Source: Zeugodacus cucurbitae (Eukaryota > Arthropoda > Insecta > Diptera > Tephritidae). From it: 64,000 nt of DNA. Made by a program: the position numbers and the translations under genes. Within the stretch, counting starts at the first letter, position 1, and each line of letters begins with the position of its first letter. Positions 47,645-59,867 of this stretch are shown piece after piece. The stretch covers positions 59,366,232-59,430,231 of the forward strand of contig NC_071668.1 of the NCBI RefSeq assembly GCF_028554725.1, in the 5' to 3' direction. Under the pieces are notes generated by a model. It saw only the letters and a list, made by a program, of their open reading frames with translations. It did no database searches and was not told where the DNA came from.

Positions 47645-47650
47645 GTAAGT

Positions 47651-48480
47651 TTACGAGAAAAACAAAATATATTTTAATAATTATGGCTTAAAATCAGAGG
47701 TTCTATGAAATAGTTTTTCTATTACTTCTCAATCTCTATCGTAGACTCCTATACATAGTTTGCGTGGGTTTGAGACTTGATTTTCCTTCTATTACATAAA
47801 ATGCTATTTGAAGACGTCACATTCAGGGGATTATCATTTTTGTACTAGCTTTCTCATTTAAGAGGTCACTTATTCGTTGGAAACTCAGACAATTTCAGTT
47901 TAATTGTGGGTTTGAAGCTTGGCTTTACAAATGTTTTGAATCTTCGAAAAATTAAGTTTTTGCTAGCTGTGAAAAGTCACTACAAAACATCTAATTATGG
48001 GAGATGAAATTTTTACTAGCTTTGTATCCTAAAATACCTCTTTAAAATGGTTAATCATGGGAGTCTCAAACAGCCATTCGGGTTTATCCGTGGGTATAAA
48101 ATATATAGCTTTCTACTCTAAAAAAGTTTTTAATGGTAAAGTCAGAATTGTTCCTTTCATTATTTGATAGATTTATTTTAGTAAAGTTCTAGCTGTTAGA
48201 ATGTAAAACGAAATACCAATTTCTAACACCGAGGTTAGTTCTAGAAGATAAGTATTTCTTTTACTATCCAACATTCAACAAAATATTTTTCAGCTAAAAA
48301 AATCATATCCTTAGAACTTTAATCTGTCTCAGAATTTTTCAGTTTAGTTAGCTCTAAAGCTTCATATAAGTTTGCTCACTGGAGACGTCGTTCATCCTTG
48401 CCCACCCCATGCATTACCTATATAGGACACGTTTCGTTCAAATTTTTTTCTCATTGAAACGCTCGATTTTTAAGTAAAAT
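47651..48480. other. Non-coding stretch
   Basis: No gene or repeat recognised. Confidence 0.5.
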
Positions 48481-48605
48481 TAAGTTTTGCAAGCTTTTTA
48501 AGCTTTTGAGAGCTTTGAAGATTATGAAAGCTTTTTTAGCTTTTTGAGAGCTTTGGAGCTTTTGAAAGCTTTTTAAGCTTTTTAAGCTTTTTGGGTGCTT
48601 TTTTC
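48481..48605. repeat. AGCTTTT-rich degenerate minisatellite
   Basis: About ten copies of AAGCTTTT/GAGCTTT occur in 120 bp with irregular 8-17 bp spacing (TTTTTAAGCTTTTGAGAGC and similar). Non-coding. It is related in motif to the more spread-out cluster at 50100-50760. Confidence 0.7.
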
Positions 48606-50100
48606 ATGTACTTTAATACTTGGTCCAAGTCTTCCTTAGCTGAAACAAATTATCTCTGAAATTAACTTCAATGCAGCGAGATTCTAAAAACATTGAAAGA
48701 GAGCTTTTTATATGCACTATACTATCTCACTTAAAATTTTCGTAATCTGCGCCCAACTGGCTACAGCTTATATGTACTTGATTAAAAGTTCTAGGTCAAC
48801 GATAAACCTGCTAAAATTAGTTCCCTAAAGCTTAAAGCTTTTTCTTTACGAGTGATGTGTTAAATGAAAATTTTTATTATTTTTGCAAAATCCTTCAATA
48901 TCTGAGTTTATGAATTTCTCTTTATCACTTTAACTCTACAGCGCTTATGTATTTATAAAAATGCTTTACAACCCACTAACTCATTAGCATTGGCTTGCAA
49001 TGCATTCCTGTAAAATACCCATAAGTAATCAATAGCCGATAAAACCACATAAAATATTCAACAGCGAATAAAATGAGTTCAGCTCGCAAAATGCAGAAAA
49101 AAAAACATTATTATTTTTATGTGTGAAACGTAATGCGTGAGCGTATAAATAAATGCATGAAATTTTCCATATTAATATATGCAAGCATACCAAATTGCTA
49201 AAAGCTCACATGTGGTATGTGATGTGATGTTTATCAATATAAATACATTTACATGCCATTATGTGGCAACACATGTGCGTCTACAAATATACCATAAACC
49301 ATCATAAATATTAGCACAAGCCGCCATTGAAATGAATCGATACACATATACTAAAATGTGAGAGCTTAAGAAATAAAATACAAATGTGTTCTTTTTTTAC
49401 GTCGACTGTTGAATGCAGTCATTAAAATGTCATATACAAATTATTGTTTATGTGTAACAAATTGTGTATTGTATGATATTCATCCCCTTTTGTTCATGCT
49501 CACATAAATATTGTAAAAGCTTTCGTACTTTTGTTCAATGGCGGTAGTTAATGTATTCATACATATATATGTATGTATGTACATATATGACAATTTCTGG
49601 AAAATAATTGTCAATTGTGATTTATGCTTACAAAATATGTTATTTAATTTGTTAAGCTTTAATTGAAGAGCTTTCCTAGAATTTTTTAAATACACTTTTG
49701 AGAAAAATATGTGCTAACACTACGTTGTGGGAAGCAATATTATTATATTATCAACTATGTTATTAAATTATTACTTCTAAGCAACTTGCACTCTTAATAA
49801 AAGCTTTTATTAGGTTTTTGAAATTATTTTAACATAAAACGAAGATCAAAATTTTGGTATTGGAATTTTTCATCAATCACAATTTTGTCAAAAATATTTT
49901 TTATGAGGTCTTAAGCTTTACGAAAAAATATACTATCGAGAGCTTTTAATATTAATTAAATATAAATATTTGGGGATCAAAACCTTTTGTAAAATAAGCT
50001 TTCCTCCGATTAAAAAGCATTTCGGTTTGCGATTTGTCACACTAAAAGTGCTAAAAAACCAATTCATATAATGCATCTACACCTCATACTACACCTAAAT
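48606..50100. other. Non-coding stretch
   Basis: AT-rich with a CATA/TGTA tract at 49558-49590. Scattered AGCTTT motifs increase after 49640. No gene recognised. Confidence 0.5.
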
Positions 50101-50760
50101 AATAAACCTTAAAGCTTTCGAGAGTACTTGCTACATTATTATACAACAGCTTTCACCAATTTACGCTTTCTGAAATATTTACAGTGTTTAAAAGCTTAAG
50201 TCTTTTCAAATCACATATGATTTACCCAAATAGTTTTCATAAAAGCTTTTACAAGCTCTTGCTAAATGAGCTTTCAAGCTTTCACATAATTGTAAAATCA
50301 TTCATACGCCTTATTTAAGATATCACAGTAGCTTGTCTCCGTAAGCTTTCATAATAGTGAAAGCTACGCAATTTTGTAAAGCTAGCGTATTTTCTAAATT
50401 TTTATACTATTGTATATGCTTTTACTGATTTGTGCTTTGTGAAAAATTATTTATTGTTCAATGACTAAAGCTTTCTAAAGCACTTATGATTTAATTAAAG
50501 AGCTTTCGATAACTCGCAAAAAGTAGTAAAGCTCTACTAAAAGCACTTAAACTATTGTTAGAGCAGCTTTCACATTAAGTGTGCATATTTTATTAAATTT
50601 AGGAGCCTTTCATATATAAAAGCTTTTAAAAGCTCTTGCTAAATAAGCTTTCGAGCTTTCACACAATTCTGAAATCATTACTGCGCGTTATTTAAGAAAT
50701 CACAATTGCTTGACTTCGAAAGCTTCCCTAAAAGTAGATGAAAGCTAAGCGTTTTCAACA
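50101..50760. repeat. AGCTTT-rich region with a 377-bp-offset duplication
   Basis: Many AAAGCTTT/GAGCTTTC motifs occur. The segment from 50241 (AAAAGCTTTTACAAGCTCTT...) recurs from 50618 (AAAAGCTTTTAAAAGCTCTT...), an offset of 377 bp. Both continue with GCTAAATRAGCTTTCRAGCT and TCACAYAATT. By eye they are clearly related but diverged. No ORF. Confidence 0.65.
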
Positions 50761-52922
50761 TTTATACACCCACTCTTCGGTATATACGTTCAATCTACAC
50801 CTGTCAGCTTTGGCTTGAGCTGCGTTGCTACTATTATTAGCTGGAAAGGTCAGCTTTAAATGTCAGTCATGATAAAATAATGCATTTGCATAGCTAAAAA
50901 TAAAAGCATCAAGCTTGAAATATGACATATGACGCAAACACAAACACTTTTAAATTACAATTCTAAATAATTTGCGACGCATTTTATACCATTCACTTAC
51001 GTCGCACACAATCGATTATGATGATTTTTATATGCTCATTCGCGCGTCATGCTGTCATTAACAAGCCACCCACCTGGCAACCTAACTGGAAATTATGAAA
51101 AATTACTAAGTGTATGTCTACTGTGGAGAGCGTGTAAATGCGCGTAACGGTACTGCAATTTCCATTAAATGAAATTTGTATATATGTATATAGCAAATAT
51201 ATTATACATTTATATATATATATATATATGTATATACTAATGTAAACATTTGTGTTTGTCTCAATCCAAAAAAAAAAATTCGTGTGCATACGCCTAAAAG
51301 TGTGCTATCGAATTTTCTTGAGTTCGCTTACCTGCCTTATTTCCTTTTCGACACACATTTTCGTTGCTTTTCTCACCTTTACGCCACTTGACTTTGCTTG
51401 GCGTGCTTACTAGGCTTTTCCTTTGCCTGCTGTGTTTTTTTTTGTACCAATTTCTTTTTGTTTTTGTATTTCTTTTATTAACTGTTCGACATTTGCTTTA
51501 ACTACTTTCTGCTTTGAAGTCTGCATTTTTATTACATTGTGGTTACGACATTTAGCGTTTTTTTGCATTTAAGCCCCTTTTCCATATGCCATACACCAAT
51601 GAGTTTCACTTTTGCATTTTAGCTGCGATACTTTCCTTGTTTGCGTGTTTGCAACAGTACCAGCGTATGCCAGCCAGTCAGCCAAAGTGCCCCAATAGTG
51701 TCGAAATGGCGTCAGTGGCTCAGCTGTGCTGTGTTTTATTTTTTTCCGCCTTTTAGCTTTTCCTTCTTTGAGTTTTGCTTTCTTTCACTTGCGCCGAATT
51801 CTGGCATTTGAGGTCAAAAACAATCGATTTTCATATGTGGGTTCGGCCGCCATGCAACACACATACATACATACTTACATGAAATATTATATTTGTATCC
51901 GTATTCTTAGTAGTTTGACTCGAACACGTGCTTGGCGCTTTACACCTTGCCTGGCGTCGCGGCGTGCTCATTGCAGTCTACAACAATAATAATGTCATAA
52001 GTTTTTCTTTTTATATTGTTTATTTTTTTTCTTCTTTTCGCTCAATATTATTTCCTTTGCTTCGTCCAAGTCGTAAAAAATCGCAAAATTTTGAATATTT
52101 TTGTTGTTTTTAACCTCTTAATTGTTGCTGTTAAATTTTTAGAATTTTTGTAGAATCAGTCACAATTATTATATGTGACGAAAGCTATTCTTCTTTCATA
52201 TGTACAAGGAACAGCATTTTTATTGGATCAAAGTCAGTAAAATGTGTACATATATGCCATCCATTATCCATTGTTATAGGAAACCGATAGCGTGTAAGAT
52301 AGTTGACGTAAGCTTTTATCATTTATCTGAAAAATATAAAATTTTCAGCAATTAATGAATAGCTGCGATTCGACCTTGATTAGAGTTCTAATACATCCTC
52401 TCAGAATTTTTCCATAAATATCAGTTGTTCTCATAATGGCGCTAAGTCTTAAGTAACTGCTCAGTCTCAGAGTTTGATTTAGAACATTTGATTCCATACA
52501 ATAAATCTATTTACGCCTAATAATAACCTTCTATATAACGAATAATCACACACATTGATACAGAACATTAGTACCGTAGAATCTTTCAAATTTAGTTGGG
52601 ATTAAAAGAACAGATTGTCAACGTTGAAACTGGGGATAATTTTGCAATTTTTTTTCGCGGAATTTATGAAAAGTAGGGATATTATTTGTGTAATAATTGT
52701 ATGTGGTGTTAGGCTCGAGGAATAATTTTTCAAAAGTGTAGTTTCATACTCATCAATACCCAGTTCGTTTTTTCTAATGCTTCCTTTAGAAGAATTTTTT
52801 ATGTATAGTGGGGTATTATTCTATATTCAAACTTGTGTTCAAAAGCATAACAAGGTGCGGAGGACCTAAATTCTTGTATTACTTAAGTAGAGATTCCCTT
52901 ATTATTTCATTATTATGAATAA
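50761..52922. other. Non-coding stretch
   Basis: No gene recognised. An (AT)n run lies at 51209-51229. 51300-52000 is rich in TTTGC/TTTTC pyrimidine tracts, giving random ORFs. Confidence 0.5.
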
Positions 52923-53335
52923 TAGCCTTTCCGCAAAGGAGCTAATTGAACAAATAATTGGCATTGGCTCGATTAAAGCGTTGATTTTAATCGATTTACC
53001 ATTACCAAAAAATTATGTAATTTTTCTGCATTATAGCCTTTTCACACTGAAGCTAATTGATCAATTAACCAACTCTGCGACAAAAACCGTATTTGGAATT
53101 ATGTACGTTCTTTGTCTGTGGCTTGTGGTAGATGTCGCTGCAAAAAATAGCAATCAGCTGATGAAACTTACCAACTCCTTATGAAAAGCAAAAAAAACTG
53201 TATAACAGCAAAAAACGGTTTCTTAATAAAATTTTTAATTGATCAATTAATTTGGCTATGTGAAAAGGCTATTACTTTTTTCATCGAATTTTAATCGTGT
53301 TGAAAATGAAATGCAATTCTGCGACAAAGAACTTT
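52923..53335 (+). mobile_element. MITE family A, outer copy split by a second family-A MITE
   Basis: The left part, 52923-53033 (TAGCCTTTCCGC...GGCTCGATTAAAGCG...TCGATTTACC), and the right part, 53272-53335 (TCGAATTTTAATCGTGTTGA...TGCAATTCTGCGACAAAG), are contiguous in the 43.2-kb copy. The inner MITE separates them. The right terminus is missing. Confidence 0.8.
53034..53271 (+). mobile_element. MITE family A, complete inner copy (238 bp)
   Basis: The ends are TAGCCTTTTCACAC and GTGAAAAGGCTA with subterminal AATTGATCAATTAA on both sides. It is flanked by TTA at 53031-53033 and 53272-53274. A 3-bp TTA/TAA duplication is what PIF/Harbinger-type transposition leaves, but the assignment is tentative because the ends could also be read with a TA duplication. 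Shorter than the 378-bp copy owing to an internal deletion. Non-coding. Confidence 0.82.
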
Positions 53336-55261
53336 TCCATATACATAGATCCTATTTGATCTTGGTTTGTAAATAGTTTTCTCAAAAATAAGACTTTATT
53401 AGTCCAACTCCCTGTTGCAAACTTTAGATTGCAGAAACATCGATCGAATAAACGCTAGCTCTGCGTTCACCTGATTAGAAATAAAGGATACCAAAATCTA
53501 TTAGCATTATTGACTGCTGTCGCCCAATCGATTTTATTTTTAGTAAAGTTCTAATTTTGGAATTAAATATTTTCGGCATTTCAACAATTGATTTTGTTCT
53601 CCTCTTGTTAAAGTTCTCGTCCAGTGACTCTCGGAATTATATACGTTGAACACCTCTGCCTTAAGCTCATCTCAGAATTTTACACCGACAAACTTTCGGT
53701 TAATTGCTTACAACCAACTCAATACAACTATTTAATCTTTATGATCATCAGACGTTTTCCCTATTACTACTATCTATACCAAATCCTTACTTCTAATATT
53801 CTGTACATTATAATCACTCAGTCAAAGTTACAAATATAATTATAAACTAATCATTTTCAAACAAAGCATTACCCACTCGCATCGCTGCCGAGAACTGCAT
53901 TAACCATTTTCCTACAATCAAGTAACATTATAATTTAATACTACTTAGTGGATTAACAATTTAATAATGCTGCTAGGCATATACGTCGACTAAAGCACAA
54001 AAAAAAAAGTTATCTATGAACTACAAATATAAACCTGACCTGACTTTCTAAGTTGTCTGTGTCGGCTGTCATTTGCATGGCGCTGTCATTTACTGTGGAC
54101 GCTTGTAAAGTGAGCAAAGCTTCCTCGGTAATGGACACAGGTACTCGTGTCCGTCCGCTTGTCTGTTTAGCAACGACGCAACAGGAACATGAAATCACCC
54201 AACATAATGGTCAGCTATCAGTCCGTGCAGAAGCTAATTACGTTAGTCACGAAAACGACAAATTAGCTACAATTTACATGCATAGAAATGCCTATACATA
54301 CATATATTCATACTTTTTTTGTATTTTTACTTAATTTCATGAGTTTGTAGTTGTTGCCAGAGCTGTGGTAATTGTAGTTTTAGTAGATAGTGTAGGTCGG
54401 GGTATATTGTTTGCTTTGGTTATGCGGTGCACTGTAGATTGGATTACTAGTTAAAGTATATTTTATGTTAGCTCAATTTAGCCTTATTTTGGAAAGAGCT
54501 AAAGAGCTTTGCCTCCAATTTTCAAGAAGAAAAGTGCTTACCTCAGTGATAGTGATGCACCCTTACACATTTTTAGTATCAATTAGGTTTGTGTCTTCGA
54601 TACAGCCAACTTGTCTCATTTATGCCTGGATGTAGGCAACATGATATATAATCATATTACAATAAACTATTCTAATAAATTATACTTCGATATTTGAATG
54701 AATTATTTTCAAATGGAACTCGGAAGTAAAACGATAATGAAAGATAATTTTAATTTATTTTAGTATTGGTTAGTTTAGCAATTTTGATGAAATATGTTTT
54801 ACTTATATAGTAAGTGCCTAAATGTAGGCAACATATTATTTAAATTCACTTATACTTATAACAATTTATTTACCAATCGAGAACTAATTTCAGTAATTTA
54901 ACAAAATAAAATATTTCCAACGAGTACTTTCCCAAAGGACTTTAAAGAAAAGTGTTGCAGAGCAAATATGGAAAATATTTAGTTTAATAGTCGAAGTTTA
55001 TGAAGTTTCAAATGGCATTCAAGAAAAGCTACAACTTGTTTTAATTGAGTTGTAAACTTAAACGTGTTTGTTAATTGAGTCCCACTGCACTTATTACGGT
55101 TAATGTATAACCTTTTGTTCGGTGTATAATGCCAGACTAAAAAGGTGTCAATCAATAAAACTAGTCAACCATTTTTATGGCATAATGACTTTTAGTAATT
55201 TTTACATATATAATATGTAATTTGGCCACTAATAGCTTTCTAAATATACCACATATAATTA
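53336..55261. other. Non-coding stretch
   Basis: No gene recognised. A short motif GTGCCTAAATGTAGGCAACAT (54812) is repeated with changes at 54627. Confidence 0.5.
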
Positions 55262-56587
55262 CAGAGGTAATCAAAATTATTTACACACATTTTTTTTTTG
55301 CATCAAAAGTATGTACACACAACTTGAAACAACACAAGTATTATCCTGTTCCGGTATCCGGTAATTTCTGCGTTTTCGGTTATGATATCAATTGTCCTCT
55401 GATATTTAAAGAAAGACCAAACATTTTGACTAACGTTTTGATCAGGGCTGTGCGGAGGTCAACTTGATTTGCTTCATTTAAAACTTTTGTAGGTAAAGAT
55501 CCTTTATGAAATGGAGCATTGTCCTGTTGTAAAATGTAGTCAATAGTTGGAAAAGGCCGACGGACCACTACAATGGCATGGTCATGTGAATTCTGATATA
55601 TCCTGATGATTTAGGGTCCCTAAATTAGTACCAAATCTCCAAAACTTAAGTAAGGAAAACTTCCCCAAAAAATCATAATGTCACCACCGACTCTATTTAG
55701 CGTCCAAACTGCAATATTCTTCTTCTCTCGTGGTAAATGCATAAAGCGTTTACTAAAGAAGCCCTGCAACTAAAATTCAGCATTATCTACCCTCGACAGG
55801 CTTTAGGATGCAATCAATGGCAAATGAGAGGCATATCGCTTTTTTGGTTTCGGAAATAAAGCTTTTTTGGTTTCGGAAGTGGTCAACTTTATGCACAACG
55901 TAGTCATTTATGCTAACTTTTTTTAATGTCCTTAACAGTGTAGCATCATTGACTGTTCATGCAATATGCTAATTTGATGATGCTGCAATATTAAGAGGAC
56001 TAATTGTGGGATTTTGTATGACAGTTCCTACTAATGTTATATATTATTTTTGAGTTATCACAGGTTTCTGACCAGTTCTCTTTAAATTATCCTTGTAATT
56101 GTTCGTGTCCTTCTATTTAATAATATTATAAACAGTATTCCTTTAAATTCTACAAATTTTTACTAACTCCGAAGCCGAAACCCCAGTCTTAAACTTAGTA
56201 ACAGTCTCCAATCTAGTTATAATACTTAATTCCATTGGTTTCGGCATTTTATTTACCAAATTTTATATTTTAAATATTTGTTAGTTAGTTATGAATGCAA
56301 TAGAAGCCAATCACTTTTCTTGCTTAAACCGAATCCAAGAATAAATGCTAAATCGCCGTGTGTAAATACTTTTGACTACTGTGTGTGAGTCTTCAGTTCA
56401 TTTGCTTATATCTCCGTCATATGTCTAGCTATTCTTGCCAAACTGACTTCATTCTCTCAGGAATAGAATAGGGTTTACAACAACATAGCATTTTGTTACC
56501 CTGCGACAACAACAACAACAATCAAGAGCTTTTTCTGTGAAACTTGTAAAAAAACGTCCGATGTGTAAATAATTTTGACTACCTCTG
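55262..56587 (-). mobile_element. Tc1-like element with two terminal sites per end
   Basis: The outer ends are CAGAGGTAATCAAAATTATT (55262 on) and, inverted, CAGAGGTAGTCAAAATTATT (ending 56587). A related inner site lies at each end: ATCAAAAGTATGTACACAC (55302-55320) and, inverted, AGTCAAAAGTATTTACACAC (56358-56377). TA precedes the left end. At the right end the flank reads CA, so that TA has mutated. Length is 1326 bp. Duplicate transposase-binding sites within the ends are known in Tc3-type elements. Here the left pair is close and the right pair about 205 bp apart. Confidence 0.85.
55400..56247 (-). pseudogene. Tc1-like transposase pseudogene
   Basis: The minus-strand start MPKPMELSIITRLETVTKFKT (from 56247) and an N-terminal helix-turn-helix region (ASELVKICRIKGNTVYNIIK, with one internal stop) are clear. 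GTVIQNPTISPLNIA follows near 56030, then the catalytic region with LQQDNAPFHKG carrying the second catalytic Asp (about 55505-55535). The third acidic segment follows in another frame, resembling an SPD..N.SQNVWSFFK arrangement (about 55395-55440). Numerous stops and frameshifts. The 62-codon ORF at 55380-55568 is only a remnant. Confidence 0.8.
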
Positions 56588-56765
56588 CAACCATTTAGTT
56601 TTCAGACATTTTCCGATTGTCTGACAATATGTGACATCAATCCATTTCTATAATAACTCTAATGTACCATGAAATTAAGAGACTATATGCATTAAATTGT
56701 ATATGAATTAATAAAATTACTTAATTTCACGCACGTGTTGTGCGTGTGGTTTTTGACTTTGTCAT

Positions 56766-56994
56766 AAAAAACGTTCGACAGAAAGCGCCTAAATGTGTGC
56801 TACCACTACGAAAAATTAATTACGAATGAGCAATATTCAAGCAGCTTGGCTTGGTTGAACGGAAAATTATTTTTAAAATGCTGACTCTGCATTTTTACCC
56901 ACAACCGCTAAGATCAGCAAGTTGTTTGCTACTAAAACCCACACAGTCGGGTCGTATACGCAACCAAATTGATATTAGCGCACTCTTAGTCGCA
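56766..56994. repeat. Duplicated segment S, copy 1
   Basis: It shares ATTTTTAAAATGCTGACTCT, GCTAAGATCAGCAAGTTGTT and CGTATACGCAACCAAA, in the same order, with 60876-61128. By eye the similarity is high in the middle and weaker at the edges. It ends where a family-A MITE begins (56995). Non-coding. Confidence 0.75.
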
Positions 56995-57180
56995 TAGCCT
57001 TTTCGCACAACCAAATTAATTTATTACATTTAGGTTATAATAGAGAATTGAATTTTCTTCAGTGTGGACTACAACTCGCAGAGTTGCATCTTTCAACTCG
57101 ATTTGTATTCGATTAAAATTTTATTGAAGTATTATTTGTATAGTAAATCGCACTAAATCAGCGCTTTAATTGAGCTGTAG
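56995..57180 (-). mobile_element. MITE family A, partial copy
   Basis: TAGCCTTTTCGCACAACCAAATTAATTT starts the copy, followed by GAGTTGCATCTTTCAACTCG, TCGATTAAAATTTTATTG and ATAGTAAATCG. These are the reverse complement of the left half of the 43.2-kb copy. The second terminus is not clear. Confidence 0.65.
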
Positions 57181-57527
57181 ATACTACTCAATCGGTTACA
57201 CATTTTGTATGGTTATGTATTAGTCTTAGAAAGTAGCTGATTATTGTCCTCTTCTGGGAATGTGTGGCATTGGAAATCCTGTTTAAGTCATTAATTATTT
57301 GTATGAACTGATAGAACTCGATGGAGCTTCCCGACTTTTTACGAATCTCATCTATTTTATTATTGAATTATCTTCTGATTTGGTTGCAGCCAGAAAAGAC
57401 CCAAATGGATTCTATTTTCATGCATCCACCTTGCTTAAAAATAATAATAAAATTAGATATAATTTTCGCGCATTCGTCTGCTAACGCACTCATTTGTTAA
57501 TAAATTCTTCACTCTATATTTCCTTAA

Positions 57528-57951
57528 ATTGGTTGGTTGGTTGAAAAAGGAGGTGAAGAGAGCCTGAGCGCAAGCGGCCGCATTTAGGCCATTATTAGGC
57601 GTATTGTGCTCCCCGAAGGTACCCTGATAAGCAACACCAGAACAACTCGGTCGATTTAACGAAGCTTCTGAGTTTTTTCCATCCCTGCTGTCCAATTCCT
57701 CTCAGAATAGAGTAATGGGAGCCATGGAAGGTATCACAACTTAACCGATAGAAGGTCGGGCATTCGCAGAGATAATGCTCTAGTGTCTTGTTATCTTCCC
57801 CGCACGCCCTACATTCTGCCGATTCTACTATACCAAGTCTCTGCAGGTGGCCTCTTAGAGGTAGGTGCCCGGTGATGACCCCGGTGATACCGCTTAATTC
57901 TCTTTTATTTAAAGTAAGAAGCTTTTTGGATTGTCCAGTGTCAACACCACC
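57528..57951 (-). mobile_element. LINE 3'-end insertion with CCAA tail
   Basis: It ends on the minus strand in an AACCAACCAACC tail (plus strand GGTTGGTTGGTT, 57531-57542). It is flanked by TTCCTTAA at 57520-57527 and 57952-57959, an 8-bp candidate target-site duplication. Only the last part of an ORF2-like reading frame and the 3' UTR are present. It is a different family from the RNase-H LINEs at 30.6, 33.0 and 41.9 kb judging by tail and sequence. Confidence 0.8.
57595..57951 (-). CDS. LINE ORF2 C-terminal Cys/His domain (about 118 codons)
   Basis: The frame is open from the insertion junction. The upstream MTNIK residues are flanking DNA. LLTLNKRELSGITGVITGHL and CRACGEDNKTLEHYLCECP (C-x2-C-x8-H-x4-C region) are the typical linker and zinc-type motif after RNase H in LINE ORF2 proteins. 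It ends at a stop after RGAQYA. No catalytic domain is left. Confidence 0.75.
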   Translation of the reverse strand, partial: GGVDTGQSKKLLTLNKRELSGITGVITGHLPLRGHLQRLGIVESAECRACGEDNKTLEHYLCECPTFYRLSCDTFHGSHYSILRGIGQQGWKKLRSFVKSTELFWCCLSGYLRGAQYA

Positions 57952-57959
57952 TTCCTTAA

Positions 57960-59867
57960 TATTAGTCAACGAGTTAATGAACTTATAAATACTTGCTATT
58001 AATATTTTGAAGTCAAATAAAGCTTTTAGCTTCCTTCGTTAAGTTAGTTAGATACCTAATTAAACCAGTCTATGCTTTTTATACCAATTATTAGTTCTTT
58101 GCCTCACTCTCCACGGTTTGTCAAAGCGAAGACAACTTTTATACGTAATCTTATCTAGCTGAAGAGCTTCAATATAATATAATAAGATATAAAATTTAGC
58201 AGTAATTTTTTTTTTTTTGATTTGTACAATTCTTATCTAGTCTCTACTTTATACCAAATAAGCAATCATTTGCCATAACATAAGGCGATATACTCAAGTT
58301 CATGTCTTATCATAATTTTTACATTTATTGGCAGTTATTTGTAGACATTTTAATGAAGATAAGTTAAAAAATAAATTCTAAACTAATAGATATCGTTATA
58401 GTTTTAAACAAATAAATAAATGAAAAGCTAATTATTCGTTCATATTAAAGACGATTTGCAATTTTGAGGACAGGAGGTGTACATATGAAGTGTGCCAAGT
58501 ATAGATGTCTGTATAAAATAAAAAGAGTTTAATTTCACTTATAGTAAATCTATATTTGCGGTTAATCGAGGGCTACATAGCCCGCTTTTCTGGTTTATTT
58601 GTATACCTTAAATATAAATGATAAGAGAAAGAACACTCAACTCACTTAAGGCAGTAGTCTGCTTTGCAGGCTTCAAAAACTCGATTTTATTGTTTTGTTT
58701 TAAATCTCTTCCAAAACTATCCAAGAATATGTCTTTAAAATTCCAGAGGCCAATTCGACAAATTTTCGAAGCTAGAGCAGTTTTAGTGGCCGGGCGTCGA
58801 GCAGGTGCGAATGGATACTGAAAACTTTAAAGCGCGTTTTCTCGAGTTTTCATTTTCACAAGTGTTAGAAAACGGTGCCGGCGATAGCAAAAAGAACATA
58901 TCCCCGATCGAAAAAAACACAAAGTGATCTAGCTTCTATTAAATTATCTTCTATTTGAACTAAAAACGTTGGACAAAAGTATTATTTAAACTGTTTTTCA
59001 ACTTAAAGTGAATTTTTTTTACAATTCGAAAATTTTTTCTAAAGCATTCTACTGCCTTAAATATCTATTACATTTAATTATATTATATTTCTTCTTACGT
59101 AAAATATATTGTGTATTAGTATACACTGTCTATATTTACCAAAAATATATTTTGGGAGCATTGATTCGGTCCTTCAATCATTACCAGCCTCCCGCACCTT
59201 CATAGCGACATCTAATATTAAACGCAAATAGCTTCTAAGCTAGTTCTATATCTGGTTTTCTTACGTCTCCACATATTGTACTATTAATATCATAGCGGAA
59301 ACGTTAAAGTGATAGAAGATAATATTTGAGGAATTCCGTTTTTTGCATATGCCATTTGAAATGATTTATTATATATAATTGATTTGGAAAAAAAAACCAA
59401 AATAAGTTTATTAAAATTATTTGAGTAAAATTATTAGTCCGATATCAATAAAAATAATCAATTTATACAAAAACCAACAAAAAAGTGCGTAATATGTATA
59501 TCGTACGTTGCACCTTAAGACGAACCTACGTTTTCTTTTCACTTGTTATCACAAAATAGTATGCTCCTAAAGAAAATTGATAAGCAACTTTGTGGCAAGT
59601 AGTACTCATACTTATCTAGCATTCATTTTGACTACAGTACTTTAAAGTAATAAATCAAAATTTGTGTTTTCTTTCCGGCGTTACTCTACGCTATTGAATT
59701 ATAGATTAAGTTTTTGATTTGTTTGACTTACGGTATAATTATTATCAGTTACAGGGTGTGAGTGATGATTTAGTTACAAAAAGATATTACTGTGTTTTTG
59801 ATGAAAAAATATTTAAACATTTGAGATACTTAAAAAACGAGTATAGCTATAAAATTGGTATCTAAAA
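57960..59867. other. Non-coding stretch
   Basis: No gene or transposon end recognised. ORFs at 58618 and 59008 have no domain. Confidence 0.5.
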
